Positions 24,101 through 32,056 of a stretch of DNA of 64,000 nt are shown here, in pieces. The notes under the pieces were generated by a model that was given only the letters and a program-made list of their open reading frames with translations, searched no databases and was not told where the DNA came from. The stretch is from the NCBI GenBank assembly GCA_934490165.1, contig CAKSTB010000007.1, forward strand, positions 1 through 64,000. Reading direction: 5' to 3'. Every line of letters begins with the position of its first letter. Position 1 is the first letter of the stretch. Source of the stretch: an uncultured Ruminiclostridium sp. GTDB lineage: Bacteria; Bacillota; Clostridia; Oscillospirales; Ruminococcaceae. The position numbers were made by a program, and so were the translations under genes.

Positions 24101-26653
24101 TTAACTGTTGACAGAGATCTTCTCAAGGAAAGCCGCCTTTGCTTCATTGCGTGAAAGAGGTCGCGAGCAGTAATAACCCTGAACCTTATCCACGCCGAAG
24201 CTCTGCACAGTATCAAGCTGTTCCTTATCCTCAATGCCCTTTACGCATACGACAAGATCGCGGCACTTTGCAAGGTGTATGATACAGCTTACAAGGTCGT
24301 TGTCGAACTCATCTTCATGGTTCATAAACAGCTTTGCAGGTATATTCACAAGGCTGACATATGAATTTTTCAGCACCTTCAGTGATATGTTCTCCGTGCC
24401 GTATTTATCTATGGCAATATTCACACCGAGCGAACGCAGATCGTGCAGTATATGCGTGCTGTCGCTGTAGAAGATATTTGCCTTTACGGGTATTTCGAGC
24501 ATCAGCGACTGCGGCGGCAATCCGCTTACTTCAAGTGCGCGGCTCACCTGAGCCACGATCTCCTCCGACTGCGGCTCTCCCGCGGTAAGGTTTACGCTGA
24601 CAGTGAAATTCTCAAAGCCTGCGTCCTGTATCTCCTTGCAGAACTCACACGAGCGTTCCATCACCCAACCGTCAATCATATGTGACAGACCGAGGTTCTC
24701 TGCCATCGGAAAAAGTGTCGAATTAGGTATATTTCCGTACTGTTCATCGTGCCAGCGCACAAATGTTTCACAGCCTGTTATACTGCCGTCCTCCGCGCTG
24801 AAGCACGGCTGAAAACGCAGTGAAAAGCCCCTCATACCGGCGTTTATGCATTCTCTTATATGCTGTTCAAGGTTTGCAGCAAACAGTCTTGTACGCTCAA
24901 GCGAACCTGCATAGAAAGCGTAGCTGTTCTGCTTGAATTCCCTTGCGCGGTACATAGCGGTACTTGCCGCCTTGCACAGTTCCTCGGCATCGTCACCGTT
25001 TTCGGGATAGAATGCTATACCAAGGCTGCAATGGATAGAGTGCTCGTCTTCACCGAACTTCCACGGCTTTGAAAAGCGGTATATCAGCATCTCCGCAAGG
25101 TTTTTCGCCTCATCGTCCGTACAGTCGGGGAGATTGAGCATAAATATAGCGTTTGTGAAATAGTACACCCCGATATCCTTTATCGGCAGGCTGCCGAGAT
25201 ACTGCGCTATACTGCGCAGCAGCATATCCGAATATGTATGACCGTACACTGCCGACAGCGAGCGTGTATTTGTGACCTTGAACGCTATAAGCGAGCCCTT
25301 ACCGTTGCGCTTCATTATCTTGTCAAGGTCTTTGTTCAACCTTGCACGGTTCGGGATACCATATATAGCGTCATAGAACGCGAGCTGACGCATACGCTTC
25401 TGCGACTGCTCGAGCTTATCCTGCGTTTCCTTACGCATCATAAGCGATGAAATGATCTGCGAAATGTTGCGGAGCTGTTTGCGCTCACGCTGTGTCCAGT
25501 TATGCTCCTTTTCGATCGTCTGGAACATTATCAGACTGTCAAACGTGCCCGAATTTATCAGCTTGAAAATAGCATACGACTTTATGCCGTACTTCTCAAG
25601 GTCGTTTGTATCCGCATCGGAAAACGCAGAAGATGTAAGGCTCAGATCCTCGCGTATCGAGTTGCAGTTAAGCACCGTTTCCTCGTTTATTTCAAGCGGA
25701 AGACGGCGGTACTTGTAATCTCTGCACCAACACAGCTCCTGTGCGAAATCGTCACGGTCGACTATCGTTATCCTGTCAAGATGAAAATAGTCGCCGATAA
25801 GCTCTGTGACTGAGTTAAGCGCTATATCCGCGCTCTTGCTCTCCATAATTATGGCATAGATATTATTGAGCAGGATCTGCTCTTCAACATTCTGACCGAG
25901 AAGCTTGTTAGCGTTCTGCGAGTTATCCATTTCCGACATAACAACGACAAAGGCGTTTGCCATACGCGAAACGGTCTGTACAAGCGTTTCCCACAGCTGG
26001 ATATTCTCATCGAGCAGCTCCTGCGTCTTTGCACAGAGCACCCACGTTCCGCTTACAAGATGATTTATCCGGATATTCTTTTTCTTCTGATATGCAAAAT
26101 CATCGGGTGAAAGTGACTTTTGCTGTGTCTTCGGAGCGCATATCAGCTTGCCCTTTTCGTCAAAAATAGCCGAATAGAGCTGCGGCTGTGCAAACGGACG
26201 CTGAATGCTGGTCAGGTAATCTACATCAAGCACGTCCGCAAGTCCCGGCGCGCCCTTTTTAAGCTCCGTCAGTCTTATATTGTGCTTTTTTCTGAACTCG
26301 TTGTATACAAGATCATCGCCCGCGGTTTCAAGGTATGTAGAAACATCGCACATAGTGCCCTCAAACCTTACAGGTCTGCCGTATTCGGCATAGACTGCCT
26401 TGCACGAAAGAAAGAACCAGTGATATTCATCATTCACCATAAATCGGCAATGTGCCTCAAACCGTTTTTCTTCATCCTGTGAAACATCGGTGAACATCTC
26501 GGTTATCGGCGGGATATCATCGGGGTTTATGAGCTCTAAAAGTGACGGATATGTCTGTTCTGTTGCTTCTCCCGGATTTATTGTAAACGGAAAATCTCTT
26601 GAAAATCCTATTATTATCTTTATGAATTTCTGATTGTTGGTGTTAAGCTGCAC
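24101..26653 (-). CDS. PAS-GAF-GGDEF-EAL protein with degenerate catalytic sites
   Basis: An 850-residue signalling protein with no membrane segment. A PAS-like N-terminus (~1-110) and a GAF-like region (~255-400) precede a GGDEF domain (~420-580) and an EAL domain (~595-845). The GGDEF signature is replaced by YFTNAI near 499-504, the EAL triad by ETF (629-631), and the DDFGTG loop by IDKYGTEN. Cyclic-di-GMP synthesis and hydrolysis are therefore unlikely. A ligand-binding or partner-binding role is more probable. The GTG start at 26653 is supported by GGAGG 8 bases upstream. Confidence 0.85.
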   Translation of the reverse strand: MQLNTNNQKFIKIIIGFSRDFPFTINPGEATEQTYPSLLELINPDDIPPITEMFTDVSQDEEKRFEAHCRFMVNDEYHWFFLSCKAVYAEYGRPVRFEGTMCDVSTYLETAGDDLVYNEFRKKHNIRLTELKKGAPGLADVLDVDYLTSIQRPFAQPQLYSAIFDEKGKLICAPKTQQKSLSPDDFAYQKKKNIRINHLVSGTWVLCAKTQELLDENIQLWETLVQTVSRMANAFVVVMSEMDNSQNANKLLGQNVEEQILLNNIYAIIMESKSADIALNSVTELIGDYFHLDRITIVDRDDFAQELCWCRDYKYRRLPLEINEETVLNCNSIREDLSLTSSAFSDADTNDLEKYGIKSYAIFKLINSGTFDSLIMFQTIEKEHNWTQRERKQLRNISQIISSLMMRKETQDKLEQSQKRMRQLAFYDAIYGIPNRARLNKDLDKIMKRNGKGSLIAFKVTNTRSLSAVYGHTYSDMLLRSIAQYLGSLPIKDIGVYYFTNAIFMLNLPDCTDDEAKNLAEMLIYRFSKPWKFGEDEHSIHCSLGIAFYPENGDDAEELCKAASTAMYRAREFKQNSYAFYAGSLERTRLFAANLEQHIRECINAGMRGFSLRFQPCFSAEDGSITGCETFVRWHDEQYGNIPNSTLFPMAENLGLSHMIDGWVMERSCEFCKEIQDAGFENFTVSVNLTAGEPQSEEIVAQVSRALEVSGLPPQSLMLEIPVKANIFYSDSTHILHDLRSLGVNIAIDKYGTENISLKVLKNSYVSLVNIPAKLFMNHEDEFDNDLVSCIIHLAKCRDLVVCVKGIEDKEQLDTVQSFGVDKVQGYYCSRPLSRNEAKAAFLEKISVNS

Positions 26654-26912
26654 CGTTTTCGCCTCCTCAGGCTTCTGTGTAGTATGATAGTTTAATAGGG
26701 TAAACTGTTAAAGCGAGGTAACACGGTAAATCACAAGGCTTGGCTGTGTCTGAATATATCCGCAGTACCGCCATTATGATTTTATTTAATTTTACCATAA
26801 AGCGTAACACAAATCAAGCGTTTTTGTAAACTTTCACAACATTTTCGCATTATTTTTAGACGAAATACGGGAAAATGCGGCAAAAAAGGGGCTGTGACAC
26901 AACCCGGAAAAG

Positions 26913-26962
26913 AAAAAGTGAGTCGAAGCACTAAAAATAGTGCGTTAGGCTCACTTTTTTAT
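26913..26962. terminator. Hairpin with A- and T-rich flanks
   Basis: AAAAAGTGAG (26913-26922) pairs with CTCACTTTTT (26950-26959), with an inner GCACT/AGTGC stem. It could end transcription in either direction. It lies next to the end of the large repeat at 26990. Confidence 0.7.
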
Positions 26963-26989
26963 GTAATTTACTTCTATTATACCGTTTTA

Positions 26990-27425
26990 GTAATTAACAT
27001 TGATAGCAGGCTTCCGATAGTTCTCTTTGTAGGACAGCACTTCTCGGGTTCGCTATTCCATGCGATAACGTTGCTGCTATGTGTGAGGGAGACAACCCAA
27101 GGGGAGAGAGGAAGGCGCTCCAAAGGCGCTTTCCCCTCTCCCCTTAGGTTTTCTCCCTCGCGCTCCCACTTTCCTGACCTCTCTTCTCTTCTGCCATAAT
27201 GGGGTGTTGGCCATAAGACACACAAACGATTGCGTTTAAAAGCCCGTCATAAGCGGGACGCTGACGCTCTGTTCGACCCGGGGGACTGTACAGATATCTT
27301 TGGATAGTGCGTTTTTTGGAAGTTTCGGTGACAGTGCAGTTGCGTTGATACACTCACGAAATTATTAACACTTTGTCGGTACGGAAATTGCTTTCAGCGG
27401 TGTTGGCTGAATATTTATTGTTTTG
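26990..27425 (-). repeat. Large structured intergenic repeat, copy 1
   Basis: Read on the minus strand, this ~435-bp stretch matches the plus strand of 38430-38945 nearly end to end. Shared blocks include AATAATTTCGTGAGT, CTGTACAGTCCCCCGGGTCG, the hairpin CCCGCTTATGACGGG, and AATAGCGAACCCGAGAAGTG. The centre differs but forms a long stem in both copies. Reading frames are not conserved between copies. This accounts for most of the 854-bp gene-free stretch 26654-27507. Confidence 0.85.
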
Positions 27426-27507
27426 ACATTTTTATAATATACGGCATTGCAATTATAACGGAATTTAATAAGCTGAGGAATTGTGTAACAGCCCCGGAAT
27501 ATTCGTT

Positions 27508-28287
27508 TTATCGGTTGCTGTTATCTGAGCTTGTGCTATCGGTATCGGACGAATTATCCGTACTGCTCTCGGAACTATCTTCCGGACTGCCGTCGACCTC
27601 GGGCTTTTCTACCGACGCGACATCATTCATATGCGTTACGGTCATAAAAAAGTCGACCTTGCTCTGTACGCCGTCCTTAGTGGCAGTGCCGATCTGCTCC
27701 ATTGAAGTGCAGTAGCCGTCCTTGTCAAGGTTATACGCAACGCTGAAGCTGTCAAGGTCGCCCACAAGTCCGAGCTGAGATGACATTGAGCTGTTGAGCT
27801 TTGACACATCATACTGCATTGTGATGGTTTTACCGTCTGTCGTTTCCTTGACCTCTGAGCTTGTAACGCTGTCGGGCTTTATGAATATCATACCCTCATC
27901 GGTCATTGACATTTTGTTCGTGCGGTTGTAGCTGACATAATTCTGATCGCCGCTTACAAGTGTATGCCACTCACCGTCGGAGTAGTAATTGTATTCCGAG
28001 CCGTTGTGATATTCGTAATACTTTGTGTTGCCGTCAGTTCCGAAATAGCTGTATGACAGCGTATCGTTCTGATCGTAGCAGAATGTAAGCTCCTGCGTCA
28101 CCATACCTATGCCCTTATCGGTAACGGTGAGCTCGGCGGAATACAGCGAGGCATAAAGCTTTCTGGCATTTTCCACATCACTGTAGCCGTCTATATGCGA
28201 ATAATCGGCACGGCAAGCTGTCACAGAGGTTACTGCCGTTATTGCCGTAATAATTGCGGCAACGATTTTTCCTGTTCTTTTCAACAT
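27508..28287 (-). CDS. Lipoprotein of unknown function
   Basis: A 259-residue predicted lipoprotein. It has a short signal sequence with lipobox VTAC (Cys25) and a mature domain rich in Tyr, Asn and Ser (YYEYHNGSEYNYYSDGEWHT). A low-complexity Ser/Asp tail occupies the last ~30 residues. The pattern of short beta strands resembles LolA/LppX-like or DUF6612-type lipid-carrier lipoproteins, but I cannot assign a family. The ATG follows AAAGGAGCATT. It is anchored to the outer face of the membrane. Confidence 0.75.
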   Translation of the reverse strand: MLKRTGKIVAAIITAITAVTSVTACRADYSHIDGYSDVENARKLYASLYSAELTVTDKGIGMVTQELTFCYDQNDTLSYSYFGTDGNTKYYEYHNGSEYNYYSDGEWHTLVSGDQNYVSYNRTNKMSMTDEGMIFIKPDSVTSSEVKETTDGKTITMQYDVSKLNSSMSSQLGLVGDLDSFSVAYNLDKDGYCTSMEQIGTATKDGVQSKVDFFMTVTHMNDVASVEKPEVDGSPEDSSESSTDNSSDTDSTSSDNSNR

Positions 28288-28332
28288 AATGCTCCTTTTG
28301 CGATTTAACGATTTGCAACGTGAAACAAAAAT

Positions 28333-28374
28333 ACAGCGGGTGACCTGCTTAATGCAAAATCCCCGCTGTTTTTT
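28333..28374. terminator. Terminator between ptsH and the lipoprotein gene
   Basis: ACAGCGGG (28333-28340) pairs with CCCGCTGT (28362-28369), with TTTTTT to the right and AAAAAT to the left. It can act for the leftward ptsH transcript. Confidence 0.7.
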
Positions 28375-28460
28375 ATAAATGTAAATTCTGTCGTCTACAC
28401 TTTTCTACACGTCTACACATCGGGACTGACCCGATTACACTACTTGACCGGGAGCGTGAA

Positions 28461-28724
28461 TTATTCAGCGAAACCGCTTTCAACGAGCTTTACAAGACCG
28501 TCAACTGCGAGCTGTTCATCAGAGCCGTCAGCAATGATTCTGATTGTTGTACCGCCAACGATACCGAGTGAAAGGATACCGAGAAGGCTCTTTGCGTTTA
28601 CTCTTCTTTCTTCCTTCTCAACCCAGATAGATGACTTGTACTCATTTGCCTTCTGAATGAAGAATGTTGCGGGTCTTGCGTGTAAACCTACCTGATTCTT
28701 AACGCTTACTTCTTTAACAAACAT
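28461..28724 (-). CDS. ptsH: Phosphocarrier protein HPr
   Basis: An 87-residue HPr of the phosphotransferase system. His15 in QVGLHARPATFF is the phosphoryl carrier, and Ser46 in NAKSLLGILSLGI is the site for HPr kinase, so it also serves catabolite control. His15 is present, so it is not Crh. It has its own promoter (28839-28811) and GGAGGTAACTAATC ahead of the ATG. It stands apart from ptsI. Confidence 0.95.
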   Translation of the reverse strand: MFVKEVSVKNQVGLHARPATFFIQKANEYKSSIWVEKEERRVNAKSLLGILSLGIVGGTTIRIIADGSDEQLAVDGLVKLVESGFAE

Positions 28725-28810
28725 GATTAGTTACCTCCGTAAATTCGTATTATCTTTCCGTCGAGCCGCCCGCATTGAGATGTTATGCGGTATCCCTGCT
28801 CTGTACCTAT

Positions 28811-28839
28811 AGTATATCCAAATGTTCTTTGTTCGTCAA
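28811..28839 (-). promoter_or_regulatory. ptsH promoter
   Basis: On the minus strand TTGACG (28839-28834), 17 bp, TATACT (28816-28811). It is about 87 bases upstream of the ptsH start codon. Confidence 0.7.
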
Positions 28840-29122
28840 CAAAGTTTTTTCAATTTGTCAATTTTTCTGCGATTATTTTTCATATTTGTTCAATAGTCCT
28901 TAATCATCGCAGTGCAATTTGTGTGTTATGCACAAAAAACTTTCAACAAAGTATTCAACATACACATTAGTTTTCAACCGTTTTGCTTATTTCGGCTGTT
29001 TTACCCTTTGAAATGCTTACTTTTACGGAAAAGCTGTCTCTGAAAACGGGGCTTCTTCAAATGTCTGTTCGCAGACCACAATTATCGGCTGGCTGCCGTA
29101 ATTGCCTGCTTTTAAGCCGAAA
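28840..29122. other. Intergenic stretch between ptsH and nspC
   Basis: No complete gene is seen. On the minus strand there are two short protein-like frames offset by one base (around 29148-29017 and 29025-28967, the latter ending SISKGKTAEISKTVEN). They could be the decayed tail of a lost gene, but length and lack of a ribosome site make this weak. Confidence 0.3.
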
Positions 29123-30301
29123 TCACAGCCTGCATTTGAAATCCTCATACGAAAACTCTCTGATTTTGCGCATACCGAGTGAGGTATTATAGTAGATCGA
29201 CGGCAATGCCATGCCGTTGAACGTGTTGTTCTTCACCATCGAATATATTGACATATCGCACAGTACGAGGCGGTCGCCGTGTTTCAGCGGCTTGTCAAAC
29301 GAATAATCGCCGATCACATCGCCTGCAAGGCAGGTGTTGCCTCCAAGGCGCACGGTGACAGCCTTTTCGCCCTTATCACCTGCAATATTGCCGTTCGGCT
29401 GAATGATAACAGGGCGGTAAGGCATTTCAAGCACATCGGGCATATGGCAGGCGGCGGACGCGTCAAGTATAGCTATGTCGTCCTCGCCGTTTATTCTGCC
29501 CGCTATAACATCGAGCACCGTTGTTACAAGGAAGCCCGCGTTAAGCGCTACCGCTTCTCCGGGTTCAAGATAGACCTCAAGACCGTATTCGTTTTTGAAA
29601 TGGTTGATCACTTCAACAAGGGTATCAATGTCGTAATCGTCCCTTGTTATATGATGTCCGCCGCCGAAATTTATAACGCTCATACGGTCAAGATATTTAC
29701 CGAACTGAACCTCGACTTCCTTTGCGGTGCGCTTTAAGTCGTCGCTGTTCTGCTCACAGAGCGTGTGAAAATGCAGTCCGTCTATCTCATCGAGAATTTC
29801 CTCGCCGTAATGCCTTATATCCTCTTCAAATGAAGCAAGCGTCTGTCCCAGTCTTGAGCCGGGAGCACACGGATCGTATATCTCGTGTCCCTCCTGAGTC
29901 GAAAACCTCGGATTTACGCGGATAAGGCAGTGCTTGCCTTTCACTGCGTCACGGTGCATGGCAAACTGACGGATAGAGTTGAATACAAAATGTCCGGCGT
30001 ACTTTGTAAGCTCGTTTATTTCCTTGTCTGTATAGGCAGGAGAAAAAACGTGTGTTTCGTTGCCGAAATATTCATAGCCGAGCCTTGCCTCATACAGCCC
30101 GCTTGCAGTAGTACCGCTGAGATATCCGCTTATAAGAGGATAAGTGCTATACATCGAAAACGCTTTCTGTGCAAGCAGTATCTTGCAACCAGTCATATCC
30201 TGAACGCTTTTAAGTATCTCGCAGTTGCGTTTAAGATAGCATTCCTCGGTAACGTAGCAAGGGGTATCAACCTTATTTATATCAAAAGTCGGTGTGTTCA
30301 T
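29123..30301 (-). CDS. nspC: Carboxynorspermidine decarboxylase
   Basis: A 392-residue fold-type III PLP enzyme that decarboxylates carboxynorspermidine or carboxyspermidine, the last step of the alternative spermidine pathway. The N-terminal block DTPCYVTEECYLKRN, the PLP Lys in KILLAQKAFSMYSTYP, LHFHTLCEQ, FGGGHHI, the phosphate-binding LEPGEAVALNAG and ILDASAACHMPDVLEMPYRP fit the family. Its start overlaps the preceding acetyltransferase stop (ATGA). No carboxyspermidine dehydrogenase gene is present in the window. Confidence 0.93.
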   Translation of the reverse strand: MNTPTFDINKVDTPCYVTEECYLKRNCEILKSVQDMTGCKILLAQKAFSMYSTYPLISGYLSGTTASGLYEARLGYEYFGNETHVFSPAYTDKEINELTKYAGHFVFNSIRQFAMHRDAVKGKHCLIRVNPRFSTQEGHEIYDPCAPGSRLGQTLASFEEDIRHYGEEILDEIDGLHFHTLCEQNSDDLKRTAKEVEVQFGKYLDRMSVINFGGGHHITRDDYDIDTLVEVINHFKNEYGLEVYLEPGEAVALNAGFLVTTVLDVIAGRINGEDDIAILDASAACHMPDVLEMPYRPVIIQPNGNIAGDKGEKAVTVRLGGNTCLAGDVIGDYSFDKPLKHGDRLVLCDMSIYSMVKNNTFNGMALPSIYYNTSLGMRKIREFSYEDFKCRL

Positions 30302-30939
30302 ATATTACTCCAGTCTATTTCATCATCAGTGAGATAATTATCAACGTCAAAGCGGCGTTTTTTGAAGTAATAATGCTTGTCCTCATCGGTTATCTCACGA
30401 ATAATCTTTGCGGGATTTCCTGCGGCTATACAGTTGTCGGGGATATCCTTTGTTACAACGCTTCCCGCGCCGATCACAACACCGTTTCCAATCTTAACTC
30501 CGGGAGTAATAACAACGTTTCCGCCTATCCATACGTTATCACCAATGGTGATATCTATACCGTATTCATAGCCTGTGTTGCGGGGGACATAATGTACAGG
30601 GTGACCTGCGGTATATATAGCTACATTCGGGGCAAGAAAGACGTTATCGCCGATCGTCACCTTTCCAACATCAAGAATCACAAGATTGTAGTTTGCAAAG
30701 AAATTGTCGCCAACCTCTATATTACTGCCGTAATCGCACCGGAACGGCTGTTCGATATGCAGTCCCTCACCTGCTTTTCCGAGAAGCGAACGGAGAATTT
30801 TGTCCATTTTCCCTCTGTCATCGGGGTGGCAGTTATTAAATTCGTATATCTTACGCTTGCACTGTGCACGCTCGTCACCAAGTCCGTCAAGCCATGCTTT
30901 ATAGGGAAGATTTGCGTGCATACGCTGTTTCATATCCAT
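30298..30939 (-). CDS. Sugar O-acetyltransferase, LacA/Maa type
   Basis: A 213-residue left-handed beta-helix acetyltransferase. The N-terminal cap (DMKQRMHANLPYKAWLDGLG) and the hexapeptide repeats (VTIGDNVFLAPNVAIYTAGH, then ITIGDNVWIGGNVVITPG and VKIGNGVVIGAGSVV) are those of maltose/galactoside acetyltransferases. His in TAGHPVH is the catalytic base. It is translationally coupled to nspC, which raises the thought of a polyamine or amino-sugar substrate. The family default is a sugar hydroxyl. Confidence 0.85.
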   Translation of the reverse strand: MDMKQRMHANLPYKAWLDGLGDERAQCKRKIYEFNNCHPDDRGKMDKILRSLLGKAGEGLHIEQPFRCDYGSNIEVGDNFFANYNLVILDVGKVTIGDNVFLAPNVAIYTAGHPVHYVPRNTGYEYGIDITIGDNVWIGGNVVITPGVKIGNGVVIGAGSVVTKDIPDNCIAAGNPAKIIREITDEDKHYYFKKRRFDVDNYLTDDEIDWSNI

Positions 30940-31024
30940 AGTGTTTCTCCTTTATAATAAGCCGGATTTAAGTTCTACAAGCGTATTTTAGCACAAAAGC
31001 GACAGCAATGCAACCGGATTGAAC

Positions 31025-31052
31025 TTGACAACAACTGAAAATATGGTATAAT
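31025..31052 (+). promoter_or_regulatory. Promoter of antitoxin RNA A
   Basis: TTGACA (31025-31030), 16 bp, TATAAT (31047-31052). Confidence 0.85.
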
Positions 31053-31058
31053 ATAAAT

Positions 31059-31145
31059 AAAGAGGGAAACGACAGACGGTCGCTCCCAATAATAATCAGT
31101 TAGAAATAACCGTTAAGTTGGTGGCTTGGGCGGTTATTTCTTTTT
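31059..31145 (+). ncRNA. Antisense antitoxin RNA, copy A
   Basis: Expected transcript of about 87 nt from the promoter at 31025-31052. It begins near AAAGAGGGAAACGACAGACG, which can form a 5' hairpin (GGGA/TCCC and GAC/GTC). It ends in the terminator GAAATAACCG (31103-31112) paired with CGGTTATTTC (31131-31140) and TTTTT. Its last ~12 nt are complementary to the end of the toxin frame, and the rest to the toxin 3' untranslated region, as in TxpA/RatA of Bacillus. Confidence 0.75.
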
Positions 31146-31232
31146 GTTAAAAGAAAAGATTGTGAATATCATAACTGTGAAAGCAGTAAGAAATATTCCT
31201 ATCTGTGTTAAATCACTTAGCGTTATGTACAC
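31134..31232 (-). CDS. Hydrophobic type I toxin peptide, copy A
   Basis: A 32-residue peptide starting at a GTG with AAAGGAGG 7 bases upstream. The sequence has a short polar start (MYITLSDLTQ), one membrane segment (IGIFLTAFTVMIFTIFSF) and a basic end (NKKK), as in holin-like type I toxins. The longer in-frame opening upstream has no ribosome site. Expression would damage the membrane; control is expected from the convergent antisense RNA. Confidence 0.82.
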   Translation of the reverse strand: MYITLSDLTQIGIFLTAFTVMIFTIFSFNKKK

Positions 31233-31311
31233 AGCTCCACCTCCTTTCAAAGTGCAATGCACTTTCGGGAGATGAATTGACCGCCTATCGTCCAAGGTTT
31301 CCCTCGTGAAT

Positions 31312-31379
31312 ATTTTAGCATAATATAGCAGAAAAAGCAACTCAAACGAACTTGACAACACACAAAAATATGTTATAAT
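31312..31379. promoter_or_regulatory. Back-to-back promoters: toxin A (left), antitoxin B (right)
   Basis: Minus strand: TTGCTT (31340-31335), 17 bp, TAAAAT (31317-31312) for toxin A. Plus strand: TTGACA (31352-31357), 16 bp, TATAAT (31374-31379) for RNA B. The antitoxin promoter is closer to consensus, as is usual for type I systems. Confidence 0.8.
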
Positions 31380-31385
31380 ATAAAT

Positions 31386-31471
31386 AAAGAGGGAAACGAC
31401 AGACGGTCGCTCCCTAAGATTGGTTAAAATAACCGCTCACAGTTTGCGACAGGGGGCGGTTATTTCTTTTT
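31386..31471 (+). ncRNA. Antisense antitoxin RNA, copy B
   Basis: About 86 nt. It has the same 5' hairpin as copy A and a terminator stem AAATAACCGC (31427-31436) with GCGGTTATTT (31456-31465), then CTTTTT. The loop between the arms contains CAGTTTGCGACAGGGG, which differs from copies A and C. Confidence 0.75.
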
Positions 31472-31558
31472 ATAAAAAGAAATGATGGTGAATATCATAA
31501 CTGTGAAAGCAGTAAGAAATATTCCTATCTGTGTCAAATCATTTAGCGTTATGTACAC
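31460..31558 (-). CDS. Hydrophobic type I toxin peptide, copy B
   Basis: A 32-residue GTG-start peptide identical to copy A except for Asn6 in place of Ser and a few C-terminal residues (TIISFYKKK). The ribosome site AAAGGAGG and the hairpin before it are unchanged. The stop codon lies in the right arm of the antisense RNA terminator. Confidence 0.82.
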   Translation of the reverse strand: MYITLNDLTQIGIFLTAFTVMIFTIISFYKKK

Positions 31559-31637
31559 AGCTCCACCTCCTTTCAAAGTGCAATGCACTTTCGGGAGATG
31601 AATTGACCGCCTGACGTCCAAGGTTTCCCTCATGAAT

Positions 31638-31705
31638 ATTTTAGCATAATATAGTAGAAAAAGCAACTCAAACGAACTTGACAACACACAAAAATATGTT
31701 ATAAT
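31638..31705. promoter_or_regulatory. Back-to-back promoters: toxin B (left), antitoxin C (right)
   Basis: Minus strand: TTGCTT (31666-31661), 17 bp, TAAAAT (31643-31638). Plus strand: TTGACA (31678-31683), 16 bp, TATAAT (31700-31705). Confidence 0.8.
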
Positions 31706-31711
31706 ATAAAT

Positions 31712-31798
31712 AAAGAGGGAAACGACAGACGATCGCTCCCTAGATTAAGTTATAGAATAACCGCTTTAGTTTGGTAGCGAAGGCGGTTATTTCTTTTT
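31712..31798 (+). ncRNA. Antisense antitoxin RNA, copy C
   Basis: About 87 nt. The 5' hairpin has one change (CGATCG for CGGTCG). The terminator is AATAACCGC (31756-31764) with GCGGTTATT (31783-31791), then TCTTTTT, around the loop TTTAGTTTGGTAGCGAAG. Confidence 0.72.
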
Positions 31799-31885
31799 AT
31801 AAAAAGAAATGATGGTGAATATCATAACTGTAAAGCCAGTGAGAAATATTCCTATCTGTGTTAAATCACTTAGCGTTATGTACAC
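31787..31885 (-). CDS. Hydrophobic type I toxin peptide, copy C
   Basis: A 32-residue GTG-start peptide, with Gly17 where copies A and B have Ala. The upstream ribosome site AAAGGAGG and palindrome are unchanged. Its promoter is TTGCTT (31993-31988), 17 bp, TAAAAT (31970-31965). Retention of an intact frame in all three copies suggests selection on each. Confidence 0.8.
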   Translation of the reverse strand: MYITLSDLTQIGIFLTGFTVMIFTIISFYKKK

Positions 31886-31997
31886 AGCTCCACCTCCTTT
31901 CAAAGTGCAATGCACTTTCGGGAGATGAATTGACCGCCTATCGTCCAAGGTTTCCCTCGTGAATATTTTAGCATATCAAAAGAAGAAAAGCAACAGC

Positions 31998-32035
31998 AAA
32001 CCGCAGTATCGAAAACTGACCCGATACTGCGGTTT
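31998..32035. terminator. Terminator between ytqA and cassette C
   Basis: AAACCGCAGTATCG (31998-32011) pairs with CGATACTGCGGTTT (32022-32035). Almost the same hairpin occurs at 47021-47049, upstream of the nuclease-bearing cassette, so it is part of the conserved flank. Confidence 0.8.
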
Positions 32036-32056
32036 CACTTATATTCAGATATAAAA

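Larger units (their letters stand above)
31021..31993. repeat. Three tandem toxin-antitoxin cassettes, ~326-bp period
   Basis: Three direct repeats whose antitoxin -35 boxes start at 31025, 31352 and 31678 (periods 327 and 326 bp). Each copy holds a plus-strand small RNA gene and a minus-strand 32-codon peptide gene whose 3' ends overlap. The copies differ most in the loop of the RNA terminator, while promoters, ribosome site and peptide are nearly constant. Confidence 0.92.

Noticed and set aside
26654..26900. Possible cyclic-di-GMP riboswitch ahead of the GGDEF-EAL gene
   Set aside because: The GCACAGGGCAAACC and GGGACGCAAAGCC blocks expected of the class I riboswitch are not found.
26894..27353. 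Frames across the large repeat at 27 kb
   Set aside because: The homologous copy at 38.4-38.9 kb does not keep any of these frames.
31134..31361. 75-residue version of toxin A (and the like for toxin B)
   Set aside because: The upstream part lies in the leader and promoter and lacks a ribosome site; the GTG with AAAGGAGG gives a 32-residue peptide.
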